Positions 54,016 to 63,336 of a stretch of 64,000 nucleotides of DNA are shown here, in pieces. Both the position numbers and the translations under genes were made by a program. Positions within the stretch are counted from its first letter, which is position 1, and each line of letters starts with the position of its first letter. Below the pieces are notes generated by a model that saw nothing but the letters and a program-made list of their open reading frames with translations, was not told the DNA's origin and made no database searches. Source of the stretch: CBDFHV01 sp965247705 (GTDB lineage Bacteria > Pseudomonadota > Alphaproteobacteria > Rhodospirillales > CAMCUA01); contig CBDFHV010000085.1 of assembly GCA_965247705.1 (NCBI GenBank), positions 259,200 through 323,199 on the forward strand. The letters run 5' to 3'.

Positions 54016-54705
54016 TTAACGCGAGTCCTCCGGACCGTCCATGTCCGAATCGAGGAGCGGCTCGTCATCATCCTCCGGGTCGGCGTCGTCGTTACCGGCT
54101 TCGGGAGTCCGGAGCAGGTCGCTTTCCCGATAGGCCTGGATGGCGGGGCTGGCATCCAACAGCCCAGCGGCCTTGAGTTCGCCCAAGCCCGGCAGATCGT
54201 CGAGGCTTTGCAGGTCGAAGTGGTGGAGGAAGGCTTCGGCGGTGCCCCAGGTCATGGGGCGACCGGGCGTTCGGCGGCGGCCGCGGGGTCGGATCCATCC
54301 CGCGTCCAGCAGGATGTCGAGGGTTCCCCGGCTGATGGCGACTCCCCGAATTTCCTCGATCTCGGCCCGGGTCACCGGCTGGTGGTAGGCGACGACGGCC
54401 AGGGTCTCCACCGCCGCCCGCGACAGCTTGCGCACCACCTCGGTCTCGCGGGTCAGGCGGGCCGCCAGATCGGGCGCGGTGCGAAATACCCAGCTGTCGC
54501 CGGCCCGCACCAGGCTCACCCCCCGTTGCGCGTAGTCGGTTTGAAGCTGGCCGAGCAGCCCGTCCACGTCGGCCCCATCCGGCAGCCTGGCCACCAGCGC
54601 CCGCCGGGACAGGGGGTCGGGCGACGCGAACAGCACCGCCTCCAACAGGCGCAGGCTGTCGGTTTCGATTTGGGAATTGTCGGCCGGTGGGGTTTGGTCG
54701 CTCAC
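54016..54705 (-). CDS. scpB: Segregation and condensation protein B
   Basis: A 229-residue subunit of the SMC-ScpAB complex that compacts the chromosome. Two winged-helix domains are visible: RLLEAVLFASPDPLSRRALV near the start and AVETLAVVAYHQPVTRAEIEEIRGV near residue 115, with GRPMTWGTAEAFLHHF near 165. The acidic C-terminus is variable. Its start overlaps the scpA stop by four bases (ATGA). The region near 54093 shows no interruption. Confidence 0.93.
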   Translation of the reverse strand: MSDQTPPADNSQIETDSLRLLEAVLFASPDPLSRRALVARLPDGADVDGLLGQLQTDYAQRGVSLVRAGDSWVFRTAPDLAARLTRETEVVRKLSRAAVETLAVVAYHQPVTRAEIEEIRGVAISRGTLDILLDAGWIRPRGRRRTPGRPMTWGTAEAFLHHFDLQSLDDLPGLGELKAAGLLDASPAIQAYRESDLLRTPEAGNDDADPEDDDEPLLDSDMDGPEDSR

Positions 54706-55499
54706 GCCTGTTCCTCGTCGCTGGCGGGCTCTGCTTTCAGGTAGATGGGGCCGAAGGGATCGCTCTGGCGCAAACGCAGGCGGCCCTCACGAACCAACTC
54801 CAGACTGGCGGCGAAGGTGGAGGCGACCGCCGAGCGGGCGCGCAATCCCTCTTCCAGTTCAGGGGGCAGGAATCGCCACAGGTTTTCCCAGTCGGCGGCG
54901 GGTCCCAACATGGATCGGAGCCTGCCCAGGGCCTGCTCTACCGAGTGGACCTGTATGGGCTGAATGTGCAGCGTGTCGTCGTCCCCGCGAGCCCGCATGC
55001 TGCCATAGGTCCGCAGCAGGTCCACCAGCCCGAGGCTGAAGATATTGGTTGTCATCGTGGGAAACCGCTCCGCGGTGCCGCGGGCGAAAAAATCCTCGCC
55101 CAGGCGGTCGCGAGCCATGAGGCGGGTCCCGGCTTCGCGCATGGCTTCCAGGCGCCGAAGTTGGAACGTCAGCGCCGCGGCCATGGCCTCGCCGCTGGGT
55201 TCTTCCTCGTACGACAGGTCGGGCAGCAGCAGGCGCGATTTCAGGTAGGCCAGCCAGGCGGCCATCACCAGGTAATCGGCGGCCAGTTCCAGGTTGGTCC
55301 GGTGGGCCGATTCCACGAAGGCCAGGTACTGATCGGCAAGCTGGAGGATGGAGACCTTCGCCAGGTCGACCTTCTGATCCCGGGCCAGGGCCAGCAGCAG
55401 GTCGATGGGCCCCTCGAAGCCGTCGATGTCGACGACAAAGGAATTCCCCGCCGGCCGGTCCAGAATAGCGTCTTCCTCGAAGTCCCGATTCGCCTCCAT
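54702..55499 (-). CDS. scpA: Segregation and condensation protein A
   Basis: A 265-residue kleisin of SMC-ScpAB. The N-terminal signature is DGFEGPIDLLLALARDQKVDL (pattern FEGPIDLLL) and ILQLADQYLAF, followed by AADYLVMAAWLAYLKSRLLL. The C-terminal winged helix is near 185-255. It starts four bases after nagZ, and scpB overlaps its end, so nagZ-scpA-scpB are probably co-transcribed with the upstream argS group. Confidence 0.94.
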   Translation of the reverse strand: MEANRDFEEDAILDRPAGNSFVVDIDGFEGPIDLLLALARDQKVDLAKVSILQLADQYLAFVESAHRTNLELAADYLVMAAWLAYLKSRLLLPDLSYEEEPSGEAMAAALTFQLRRLEAMREAGTRLMARDRLGEDFFARGTAERFPTMTTNIFSLGLVDLLRTYGSMRARGDDDTLHIQPIQVHSVEQALGRLRSMLGPAADWENLWRFLPPELEEGLRARSAVASTFAASLELVREGRLRLRQSDPFGPIYLKAEPASDEEQA

Positions 55500-55503
55500 G
55501 GGA

Positions 55504-56529
55504 TCAGGGTACCATCAATTCTTCAAGGCGACGCGCGCCGTTCTCCGGATCAAAGGGGCTGGGAGACTGGCGCAGGGCCTCGCCCCGGGCCAGGCGCGCC
55601 GTCGTCGCCGGGGAGATGGGACGGGCCGCCGCCAGCACCGCCCGCATTTCATCCAGGTTACCGCTGCAATGGACCGCCAGGTCGCATCCCGCCGCCAGCA
55701 CCGCGGCGGTGCGCTGGCCGAAGTCGCCGGCCAGGGCGCCCATCCCCAAATCGTCGCACATGAGCACGCCGTCGAAACCGATGCGGCGGCGAATGACCTC
55801 TTCGATCACCGTTTTCGAGGCCGAACCAGGCCGGCCACGGTCAAAGGCCTCGTAGACCACGTGGGCGGTGAATCCCCACGGCATGGCGTTGAGGGCGCGG
55901 AAGGGAATCATATCCACCGTCTCCAGTTCGGACCTCGACGCGGACACCACCGGCAACGTCACGTGGCTGTCGGCCGTCGCCCGACCATGACCCGGCATGT
56001 GCTTGATCACCGGCAGCAAGCCCCCCGCCAATAGACCCCGGCACACCGCCCGGCCCAGGCGGGCGACTACTTCCGGCGTCCTGCCCCACGCCCGATCGCC
56101 GATGGCGGGGTCCGTATCGTCCTGCAGTACGTCCAGCACCGGAGCGCAATCGACCGTGATTCCCAAGTCGAGCAGGTCGTGGGCGATCAGCCGCGCGTGC
56201 AGCCACGCCGCCTCCTCCACCCGTGCCGGGTACCGGTCGGCCAGGGCCGCCACCGACAGGACGGCCGGCAAGGCCCGCCAGTGGGGCGGGCGCAGACGGG
56301 CCACCCGTCCGCCCTCCTGATCGATCAGCACCGGCGCGTCCGCCCGGCCCACGCTGGCACGCAGATCCCGCACTAGGCGCCGGACCTGGCGCGGCGACAC
56401 GCAATTGCGGGCGAAGAGAATGAACCCCAGCGGGTCGGCGCGATGAAAGAACCGGGCCTCCGCGGCCCCCAGATCGGGTCCGGCACAACCCAGAATGACC
56501 GCCAGTGGCCGTCGGCTAGCGGCGGACAA
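55504..56529 (-). CDS. nagZ: Beta-N-acetylhexosaminidase NagZ
   Basis: A 341-residue GH3 enzyme of peptidoglycan recycling that removes GlcNAc from anhydro-muropeptides in the cytoplasm. Landmarks are GFILFARNCVSPRQVRRLV, LIDQEGGRVARLRPP, the acid/base His motif KHMPGHGRATADSHV and the catalytic Asp in LMCDDLGMGALAGD. The start is TTG at 56529, overlapping the SPOR gene end by 14 bases; another start nearby cannot be excluded. It is inside the argS-SPOR-nagZ-scpAB run common in alphaproteobacteria. Confidence 0.95.
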   Translation of the reverse strand: MSAASRRPLAVILGCAGPDLGAAEARFFHRADPLGFILFARNCVSPRQVRRLVRDLRASVGRADAPVLIDQEGGRVARLRPPHWRALPAVLSVAALADRYPARVEEAAWLHARLIAHDLLDLGITVDCAPVLDVLQDDTDPAIGDRAWGRTPEVVARLGRAVCRGLLAGGLLPVIKHMPGHGRATADSHVTLPVVSASRSELETVDMIPFRALNAMPWGFTAHVVYEAFDRGRPGSASKTVIEEVIRRRIGFDGVLMCDDLGMGALAGDFGQRTAAVLAAGCDLAVHCSGNLDEMRAVLAAARPISPATTARLARGEALRQSPSPFDPENGARRLEELMVP

Positions 56530-57376
56530 CGAGGCAACCCAGTTTTCGCGCCTTGAGGGCGTCGCAAAGGCATGTCGCCGCCGCCCGGTCCGCCAAGGGG
56601 CCGGCGCGCACCCGGTAGTAGACTCCCCTGGCCCCCAGATCGGCCCGCTCCACCGACAGGGCGAGGGTGCCCAGAAGATCGCCGTGGCGCTTGCTGAGGC
56701 GCGCCCATTCCCGATGGGCCCCTTCCTCGGCGCGGACAGACGCCAGTTGCACCAGGAAGTCCCCGTCCGCGGCCGCCTTGACGACCGGCACCACGGGCGT
56801 GGCGGACGCGGGCGTGGCGGACGGGGGTTCGGCGGACGGGGGCTTGGCGGCCTCGGGCACAGGTTTAGGCTCGGGCGTTGCCGCGGCGACTGCCGTGTCT
56901 TCCGAGGGCGGCGGCGGCGGACTCTCCGTGATCACCCGGGGCGTCACCGGCGGCGGTGGGGGGGGCGGGGCATCGGAGGCCAGTTCGCGGGGCTGGTCCC
57001 CGGGCCGCGGCGGCGGCAGGGGCCGTTCGGGCGCCGGCAGCAGCCGCTCCACGGGGGCCGGGCGCTCCTCCCCGGTCAGGCGGTCGTAAACCAGCTTGTC
57101 CCGGTTGGGGATTTGAAGCCCGCCGGGATCATCGGGCCGCACCTTGTAGGGCCGGCTGTCCGCCTGGATCAGGGGCACCACTTCCTCCGCCCCCAGGCCC
57201 AGCCAGCGGGTGGCCCCGTACCAGCCGGCGGCGAGCACGCTGGTGCCGCCGACGAGGATCGCGGCGGCCAACGTCAGGGTGCGCCGATTCAGGTGTTTCC
57301 GCAGGAGCGATGGCGGCGGTCCATCGACCAGCGGCGTCGCCCCGTCCAGATCCGTCTGCGGGTCTGAGTCGGACAT
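56516..57376 (-). CDS. SPOR-domain membrane protein
   Basis: A 286-residue inner-membrane protein. It has a short cytoplasmic N-terminus, one helix (TLTLAAAILVGGTSVLAAGW, near 33-52), a long Pro-rich periplasmic linker with PPPPPPP runs and repeated PPSA units, and a C-terminal SPOR domain near 210-285 (GDFLVQLASVRAEEGAHREW, GVYYRVRAGPLAD). SPOR domains bind denuded glycan at division sites. The ATG at 57376 overlaps the argS stop (ATGA). It sits between argS and nagZ as in related genomes. Confidence 0.9.
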   Translation of the reverse strand: MSDSDPQTDLDGATPLVDGPPPSLLRKHLNRRTLTLAAAILVGGTSVLAAGWYGATRWLGLGAEEVVPLIQADSRPYKVRPDDPGGLQIPNRDKLVYDRLTGEERPAPVERLLPAPERPLPPPRPGDQPRELASDAPPPPPPPVTPRVITESPPPPPSEDTAVAAATPEPKPVPEAAKPPSAEPPSATPASATPVVPVVKAAADGDFLVQLASVRAEEGAHREWARLSKRHGDLLGTLALSVERADLGARGVYYRVRAGPLADRAAATCLCDALKARKLGCLVVRR

Positions 57377-59130
57377 CAGCGCATTTCCTCGACCGGCGTC
57401 ACGCCGAAGACCGCCAGCCCCGAGGCGATCACCACAGCCAGGCCCTGGATCAGCGCCAGGCGGGCGCGGCTCAGGTCCTCGTCCTCGGGCAGCAGGAACC
57501 GCAGCCGGGCCTCGTCCTTGCCCTTGTTCCACAGGCCGTGGAAATCCGCGGCCAGATCGTGGAGGTAGTAGGCCACCCGATGGGGCTCGTGGGCCTCGGC
57601 GGCGGTCTCCACCAGGCGCGGCCAACCGGCCATGGCCTTGATGAGTGCGATCTCCGCCCCGTCGTCCAGGCGGTCCAAGGGCGCATTGGCCAAGGCCGTG
57701 GGCGACAGGTCCAGTTGGGGAAAGGCCTCGGCCGCATGACGCATAACCGAGCATACCCGGGCGTGGGCGTACTGGACGTAGAATACCGGGTTGTCCCGCG
57801 ACTTTTCCGTCACCGCCGTCAGGTCGAAGTCCAGTTGGGCGTCATTGCGCCGGGTCAGCATGATGAACCGCACCGCGTTACGGCCCACCGCCTCGATGAC
57901 ATCCCGCAGGGTGACGAAGGCCCCCGCCCGCTTGGACATCTTCACCGGCTCGCCACCGTCCAGCAGGCGCACCATCTGGCACAGTTTCACGTCCAGGCTC
58001 CCGGCCCCGCCGGTCAGCGCCTTTACGGCGGCTCCCATGCGCTTCACGTAGCCACCGTGATCGGCCCCCCAGACATCGATCATGATGGCGAAGCCGCGGG
58101 CGAATTTGTCCCGGTGGTAGGCGATGTCGGGGGCGAAGTAGGTCCAGGCGCCATCGGACTTCTTCAGCGGTCGGTCCACGTCGTCGCCGAAATCGGTGGA
58201 GCGGAACAGGACCTGGGGCCGGGGCTCCCAGTCCTCGGGCAGCTTGCCCTTGGGCGGCTCCAGGGTGCCCGTGTAGATGAGGCCCTTCGCTTCCAGATCG
58301 GCCAGCGCCGCGTCCACCTGTCCGCCGTCGACCAGGGCCAGCTCCGATGAAAAGACGTCGAATTCCACGCCGAGGGCCGCCAGATCACGGCGGATCAGCG
58401 CCATCATGGCATCCACGGCGAAGGCCCGGACCGGCGCCATCCATGCCGCCTCGTCGGCGTCCCGCCAGCGGTCGCCGTCCCGTTCGGCCAAGGCCTGGCC
58501 CACGGGAACCAGGTAGTCGCCCGGATAGAGGCCCTCCGGGATTTCACCCATGGCTTCCCCAAGGGCCTCCCGGTAGCGCAGATGGACGGAACGGGCCAGG
58601 GCGTCCACCTGGGCGCCGGCGTCGTTCACGTAGTATTCCCGGGTAACGTCGTAACCGGCCTTCTCCAGCAGCGCCGCCAGGGCATCGCCGACCACCGCGC
58701 CCCGCCCGTGCCCCACGTGCAGGGGACCCGTGGGATTGGTCGACACGAACTCCACGTTCACCTTGGCACCGCCGCCACCGGTGGAATCCCCATAGGCCAC
58801 CCCGGCCCGCAGGATGTCGGTGAGACGATGGCGCCAAAAACCATTGGCGATGCGCAGGTTGACGAAGCCGGGGCCAGCCACCTCGGCCACCTCGACGTCT
58901 TCATGGGCGCCCAGGGCCTCGGCCAGCAGGTCGGCCAGGTCCCGGGGCTTGATCCCCGAGGGCTTGGCCAGCACCAGGGCCGCGTTGGTGGTGACGTCGC
59001 CGTGGGACGCCTCCCGGGGCGGCTCGACCGCGACCCGCGACAGATCCAGACCCGCGGGCAGCCGGCCGGCGGCGGACAGGTTGGCCACCGCGCCGTCGAC
59101 GGCCGCGCCGAAATGGGTGAACAGGTTCAC
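57376..59130 (-). CDS. argS: Arginyl-tRNA synthetase
   Basis: A 584-residue class I synthetase. The N-terminal domain (1-105) is followed by the HIGH-type motif in NPTGPLHVGHGRGAVVGDAL near residue 118, DVWGADHGGYVKRM, and the KMSK motif in VKMSKRAGAFVTL near 375. The C-terminal anticodon domain has YVQYAHARVCSVMR. The GTG start at 59130 overlaps the dGTPase stop. It is the head of a coupled run argS-SPOR-nagZ. Confidence 0.97.
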   Translation of the reverse strand: MNLFTHFGAAVDGAVANLSAAGRLPAGLDLSRVAVEPPREASHGDVTTNAALVLAKPSGIKPRDLADLLAEALGAHEDVEVAEVAGPGFVNLRIANGFWRHRLTDILRAGVAYGDSTGGGGAKVNVEFVSTNPTGPLHVGHGRGAVVGDALAALLEKAGYDVTREYYVNDAGAQVDALARSVHLRYREALGEAMGEIPEGLYPGDYLVPVGQALAERDGDRWRDADEAAWMAPVRAFAVDAMMALIRRDLAALGVEFDVFSSELALVDGGQVDAALADLEAKGLIYTGTLEPPKGKLPEDWEPRPQVLFRSTDFGDDVDRPLKKSDGAWTYFAPDIAYHRDKFARGFAIMIDVWGADHGGYVKRMGAAVKALTGGAGSLDVKLCQMVRLLDGGEPVKMSKRAGAFVTLRDVIEAVGRNAVRFIMLTRRNDAQLDFDLTAVTEKSRDNPVFYVQYAHARVCSVMRHAAEAFPQLDLSPTALANAPLDRLDDGAEIALIKAMAGWPRLVETAAEAHEPHRVAYYLHDLAADFHGLWNKGKDEARLRFLLPEDEDLSRARLALIQGLAVVIASGLAVFGVTPVEEMR

Positions 59131-60311
59131 GAGCTTCTCGCCTGCACGTCGAACAGGCGCCGGTGTTCGTCGAGGGCGTGGCGGTCGGTCAGTCCGGCGA
59201 TGTAGTCGGCGACAATGCGCGCCGTCTCCAGGTCGCCGGGCTCGCCGGCCGCACCGGCCCGGGCCCGCCATTCGCTGGGCAGGCATTCCGGTTCCGCCAC
59301 CAGAAGGGAAAACAGGTCACGCACCACGCGTCGCGCCTTGCTGGTCATCCGGTTAAGCTTGTAATGGCGATACATATTGGCGTGAAGAAATTCTTTCAAT
59401 GCCTTGTCATTACTAATCATTTTTTCCGAGAAGGAGGCCACCGGGCGACCCAGGGCGCGCACTTCCGCCGCCGTACCGGCGCCCGATTCGGCCAGCCGAC
59501 GGCGGGTTTCCTCGGTCAGGTCGGTGACCATGGCGCCAATCATCTGGCGCACCACCTCGTGGATCAGGTGCGACCAGTCCAGATCCGGATGGGCCGTGCG
59601 CGCCCGATCGAACAGGGGGCCGACCAGGGGCACATCCTCCAGATCGGCAACGGCAAAGAGGCCCGCCCGCAGGCCGTCGTCGATATCGTGGTTGTTGTAG
59701 GCCACGTCGTCGGCCAGGGCCGCCACCTGGGCCTCGGGCCCCGCATGGGTCGTCAATTCCAGGTCGTGACCGGCGACGTATTCGGCGATGGCCCGGGGGA
59801 TCGGTTCGATGATCGGACCATTGTGCTTGACCAGGCCCTCCAGGGTCTCCCAGGTAAGGTTGAGGCCGTCGAAGGAGGGGTAGCGCTGCTCCAGCAGGGT
59901 GACCACCCGCAGGGACTGGGCGTTGTGGTCGAAGCCGCCGAAGGGCTCCATGGCCTCCTTCAGGGCGTCCTCGCCGGCATGGCCGAAGGGGGTGTGGCCC
60001 AGGTCATGGGCCAGGGCCAGGGCTTCGGCCAGGTCTTCGTCCAGGCCGAGCGACCGGCACACGGACCGGGCGATTTGCGCCACCTCCAGGCTGTGGGTCA
60101 GGCGGGTGCGGAAGAAGTCGCCCTCGTGGTTGACGAAGACCTGGGTCTTGTACTGCATGCGGCGAAAGGCGCCCGAATGGATGATCCGGTCCCGGTCCCG
60201 CTGAAAGCAGGTGCGGGAGGCGCTTTCCGGCTCGGAATGCAGGCGCCCGCGGCTGTCCCCGGGCCGGGTGGCGCAGGGATTCGAATCGGGTCGCGTCGGG
60301 GGGGCGGCCAT
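59127..60311 (-). CDS. Deoxyguanosinetriphosphate triphosphohydrolase-like protein
   Basis: A 394-residue HD-domain nucleotide hydrolase. It opens with the family-typical SRTCFQRDRDRIIHSGAFRR and has RLTHSLEVAQIARSV (first metal His), LAHDLGHTPFGHAGE (HD motif) and FDHNAQSLRVV. It would cleave dNTPs to nucleoside and triphosphate. The ATG at 60311 is chosen because the conserved family begins here; frames above it lack ribosome sites. It is divergent from erpA, with 88 bases between. The argS start overlaps its stop. Confidence 0.94.
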   Translation of the reverse strand: MAAPPTRPDSNPCATRPGDSRGRLHSEPESASRTCFQRDRDRIIHSGAFRRMQYKTQVFVNHEGDFFRTRLTHSLEVAQIARSVCRSLGLDEDLAEALALAHDLGHTPFGHAGEDALKEAMEPFGGFDHNAQSLRVVTLLEQRYPSFDGLNLTWETLEGLVKHNGPIIEPIPRAIAEYVAGHDLELTTHAGPEAQVAALADDVAYNNHDIDDGLRAGLFAVADLEDVPLVGPLFDRARTAHPDLDWSHLIHEVVRQMIGAMVTDLTEETRRRLAESGAGTAAEVRALGRPVASFSEKMISNDKALKEFLHANMYRHYKLNRMTSKARRVVRDLFSLLVAEPECLPSEWRARAGAAGEPGDLETARIVADYIAGLTDRHALDEHRRLFDVQARSS

Positions 60312-60364
60312 GGCGGCACCGTAGCGAGGGCGCGGGACCGGTTCAACGGAGGGCGACCCCTTCA

Positions 60365-60394
60365 TTGACATTGCCGCCGCGCGCTTTACATACT
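60365..60394 (+). promoter_or_regulatory. Promoter of erpA, placing the start codon near the transcript start
   Basis: A consensus -35 TTGACA (60365-60370) and CATACT (60389-60394) are 18 bases apart. The expected transcript start is about 60400, the A of the erpA ATG, and no ribosome site precedes that ATG. The mRNA may therefore be leaderless. Confidence 0.5.
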
Positions 60395-60399
60395 CAGAC

Positions 60400-60780
60400 A
60401 TGACGATCACCACCGCCGATGCCTCGCCCGCCGCGCCCACCGAAAATGAGGTGCGGGTCGTGACCATCTCGGACAGTGCCATCGCCCGCATCAAGCACCT
60501 GCGCCACGGCGAGGGCGACGAGGGCCTGATGCTGCGGGTTTCGGTCTCCGGCGGCGGTTGTTCGGGGTTTCAGTACGGCTTCACCCTGGACAAGGCGATC
60601 AACGACGACGATCTCGTCTTCGAGCGGGACGGGGTCAAGGTCCTGGTCGACGAGGTGTCCCTGGACCTGCTTGAAGGCTCCGAGGTCGATTACGTTCAGC
60701 AGATGGTGGGCGCCTTTTTCACCCTTCAGAACCCCAATGCGGCCTCCACCTGCGGCTGCGGTTCCTCCTTCTCCCTCTGA
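60400..60780 (+). CDS. erpA: Iron-sulfur cluster insertion protein ErpA
   Basis: A 126-residue A-type carrier that delivers Fe-S clusters to target proteins. The three cluster cysteines are present: GGGCSGFQY near residue 54 and the C-terminal CGCGSSFSL. The segment VDYVQQMVGAFFTLQNPNAA is typical. The N-terminal extension of about 15 residues is not conserved and a later start is possible. It is transcribed alone and followed by a clear terminator. Confidence 0.95.
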   Translation: MTITTADASPAAPTENEVRVVTISDSAIARIKHLRHGEGDEGLMLRVSVSGGGCSGFQYGFTLDKAINDDDLVFERDGVKVLVDEVSLDLLEGSEVDYVQQMVGAFFTLQNPNAASTCGCGSSFSL

Positions 60781-60806
60781 GCCTTTTCCCGATTGTGGTA
60801 TGAACG

Positions 60807-60828
60807 GCCCGCCATTGGCGGGCTTTTT
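60807..60828 (+). terminator. Rho-independent terminator after erpA
   Basis: Seven-base-pair GC stem GCCCGCC/GGCGGGC with a three-base ATT loop, followed by five T residues. It lies 26 bases after the erpA stop and 30 bases before xthA. Confidence 0.85.
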
Positions 60829-60858
60829 GCCGTGGGGCGAGTCTTCGGGGGAGCCAGC

Positions 60859-61641
60859 ATGATCACCATCGCCACCTGGAACGTGAACTCGGTCAAGGCC
60901 CGCCTGCCCCACGTGCTGGATTGGCTGAAGGACGCCCAGCCCGACGTCTTGCTGCTGCAGGAAACCAAGGTGCCCGACGACCAGTTCCCGGCCCTGGAGA
61001 TCGAGGACCTGGGCTACAACCTCGCCATTTCCGGCCAGCGCACCTACAACGGCGTCGCCATCCTGTCGAAGCGGCCCCTGGAAGTGACGGAAACCGCTCT
61101 GCCCGGCGATCCGTCGGACGAACAGGCCCGCTACGTGGAGGCCGTCTGCGGGGATGTCCGGGTGGCCTCCATCTACCTGCCCAACGGCAATCCCGTCGGC
61201 ACCGAAAAGTTCGCCTACAAGCTGGCCTGGATGGAGCGCCTGTACGGGCACATGCAGGGCCTGCTGGAGACCGAGGATGCCCTGATCCTGGGCGGCGATT
61301 ACAACGTGGCGCCGACGGCCGGGGACGTCTATGACCCGGCGGAATTCGACGACGACGCCCTGTGTCAGCCCGAATCCCGGGGCGCCTTCCGCAAGATGCT
61401 GTATCTGGGGCTTACCGACGCCTACCGCGCATTGCATCGGGATCAGGGGGCCTTCACCTGGTGGGACTACCGGGGCGGCCAGTGGTTCCGCGATCACGGC
61501 GCGCGCATCGATTTCCTGCTGCTGTCACCCCAGGCCGCCGACCGCCTGGCCGACAGCGGCATCGACCGCAAACCCCGCGGCAAGGAAAAGGCCAGCGACC
61601 ATACCCCCGTCTGGTGCTCGATCCGGGAGGCGGGGGAGTAG
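60859..61641 (+). CDS. xthA: Exodeoxyribonuclease III
   Basis: A 260-residue AP endonuclease/3'-exonuclease for base-excision repair. It opens ITIATWNVNSVKARLPHV and has the metal-binding Glu in LLLQETKVPD, the catalytic block YLPNGNPVGTEKFAYK, GGDYNVAP, and the final DHTPVW. Start at ATG 60859 after GGGGAGC. It is separated from erpA by a terminator, so it is probably transcribed on its own. Confidence 0.96.
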   Translation: MITIATWNVNSVKARLPHVLDWLKDAQPDVLLLQETKVPDDQFPALEIEDLGYNLAISGQRTYNGVAILSKRPLEVTETALPGDPSDEQARYVEAVCGDVRVASIYLPNGNPVGTEKFAYKLAWMERLYGHMQGLLETEDALILGGDYNVAPTAGDVYDPAEFDDDALCQPESRGAFRKMLYLGLTDAYRALHRDQGAFTWWDYRGGQWFRDHGARIDFLLLSPQAADRLADSGIDRKPRGKEKASDHTPVWCSIREAGE

Positions 61642-61708
61642 AGCGTCCCGGTGTCCCCAAGCCATCAGGCGACTGGCTTAACATCAGTGAGCATTTGAAT
61701 TGGCCTAC

Positions 61709-61809
61709 CCCTCACCCCGGCCCTCCCCCTCAAGGGGGGAGGGGACGCTACTCGCCTGCCGCGCTATTTCTCCCTCCCCCCTGGAGGGGGAGGGCCGGGG
61801 TGGGGGGGA
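61709..61809. repeat. Long imperfect intergenic palindrome
   Basis: Two arms of about 25 bases, CTCACCCCGGCCCTCCCCCT and its reverse complement with small changes near 61785-61807, flank a spacer that itself has a short hairpin (CCCCCTCAAGGGGG). This 'caccccggccctccccc' palindrome is a familiar dispersed intergenic repeat in proteobacteria. It separates xthA from the next gene. Confidence 0.75.
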
Positions 61810-61839
61810 GAAGGCGCGTAAAATCGTTGGCTCACTGGC

Positions 61840-63336
61840 ATGACGCTTCCGGCCCGCGTCGCGCTGGCGGCGGCCGCGGCGGGCGCCAATGCCTATGTCC
61901 TGTTCGTCCTGGTGTCGTATGGCGCCCTCGACGGCTACCTGGACCACATGGAATCTATCGTCGCGGCCCACGCCTGGCTGTTCCTGGAGGGGCGGCCCCT
62001 CTATCCGGAAGCCGACGCCCCGATCCACTTCCTGACCACCTTCGGACCCCTGGTCTACCTGACCAACGCGGCCACCCTGGGGGCGCTGGGCGGCACGATC
62101 GCCGCTTCCAAGATCGCCGGACTGACGGCGGCCGCGGTCGGCATGGGCCTCTACAGCGCCTTCGCGTTTCGGGCCCATCGAAGGGCGCTGGCGGCTATTG
62201 GCGTCGTGGCCTTCGGGGCCATCATCGCCATGGGCGCGCCGGCGACCTTCTGGGATCGGGGCGACAGCATGCTGCTGCCCCTGGCCGTTGCCGGCCTGTG
62301 GGCCATTCGCCCCGGCACCGGGCGCGGCGCGGCGGTGGCCCTGGGTGTCGTCATGGGGCTGGCGGTCAACCTCAAGGTCCACGCCTTCGTCTACTTCCTG
62401 CCCCTGCTGGCGGCCCATGTCATCGCCACCGCGCGCTGGCGCGAAAGCAGTGTGCGGACGGCGATCGTCGGCGCTTGCGCCCTTGCCGCCTTTCTCGCGC
62501 CCTTCGCCCTGCCCGGGGTTTCGCTGGTCGACTACGCAAGCCACCTGGCCCACCTGGTCTCGGCCTCGGGCGCGGAACAGAGCCTGACGCTGTTTCGCAA
62601 GGTAGCCCGATTCAGCCTGGTCTACACGAGCCCGGCCGTGCCGCTGGCCCTGTTGTGGGCAAGAGGCGGACGCCCCGCGGGCCAGGACCTGGCCGCCTTC
62701 GCCATGCTCGTCATCTGCCTGATCCTGCTCCTGTATCCCGCCACCAAGCCGGGCGCGGGCAGCCATCACTTGCTGCCTCTCGCCCCGATCTCAATTCACC
62801 TATTCCTGCGCTTCACCGCCGACAGCGCGCTGTCGGCCCGTCAAGGCGTGGCGCTGGCCGCCCTGCTGGCCATTGCCCTGGTGGCCATCGCCGTGCCGCG
62901 CCAGCGCCAGCTGTACCGTCAGTTCCACGGCATCGAAGCCCGCGCCGCGGGCGACGAGGTGCGGCGGTTGATCGCCGATCCCGCCACGGGTTCCCTCGCC
63001 ATGGGTTATGGCGAGTACCTGGAAACCTACCCCGTGACCTTCTATCGGCCGCTGCCGATCTTCGCCGGCCACCCGCCGGCATTCGAGGCGATGACGATCA
63101 TGGAGCTCCGCAACCTGGGCCTCGGCATTCCCGATGGGATCGTCGGCGACATTAGGGCCTGCCGGCCGGGGGCTTGGCTGGTGCCGCGGGGCGAGCGCCC
63201 CTTCGCCATGCCCAGCTACCACCCCGGCAAGCCCCTGTTCGGCGACGACATCCGAACGGCCTTTCACGCGGCCTATATCAAGGCGCGAACCTTCGAATAC
63301 TTCGACCTGTGGACTTGCAAGGCCCCTACCAACTGA
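61840..63336 (+). CDS. GT-C-like polytopic membrane protein
   Basis: A 498-residue protein with about nine to ten helices in the first 360 residues and a soluble C-terminal part. It resembles GT-C glycosyltransferases of the ArnT/PMT type: an acidic residue pair in the first outer loop (DHMESIVAAHAWLFLEGRPLYPEAD, here DHMESIVAAHAWLFLEGRPL) and the membrane topology. Such enzymes use lipid-linked sugars. No catalytic residues are certain, so this is a structural guess. It overlaps the end of the convergent acyl carrier gene by 11 bases. Confidence 0.6.
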   Translation: MTLPARVALAAAAAGANAYVLFVLVSYGALDGYLDHMESIVAAHAWLFLEGRPLYPEADAPIHFLTTFGPLVYLTNAATLGALGGTIAASKIAGLTAAAVGMGLYSAFAFRAHRRALAAIGVVAFGAIIAMGAPATFWDRGDSMLLPLAVAGLWAIRPGTGRGAAVALGVVMGLAVNLKVHAFVYFLPLLAAHVIATARWRESSVRTAIVGACALAAFLAPFALPGVSLVDYASHLAHLVSASGAEQSLTLFRKVARFSLVYTSPAVPLALLWARGGRPAGQDLAAFAMLVICLILLLYPATKPGAGSHHLLPLAPISIHLFLRFTADSALSARQGVALAALLAIALVAIAVPRQRQLYRQFHGIEARAAGDEVRRLIADPATGSLAMGYGEYLETYPVTFYRPLPIFAGHPPAFEAMTIMELRNLGLGIPDGIVGDIRACRPGAWLVPRGERPFAMPSYHPGKPLFGDDIRTAFHAAYIKARTFEYFDLWTCKAPTN

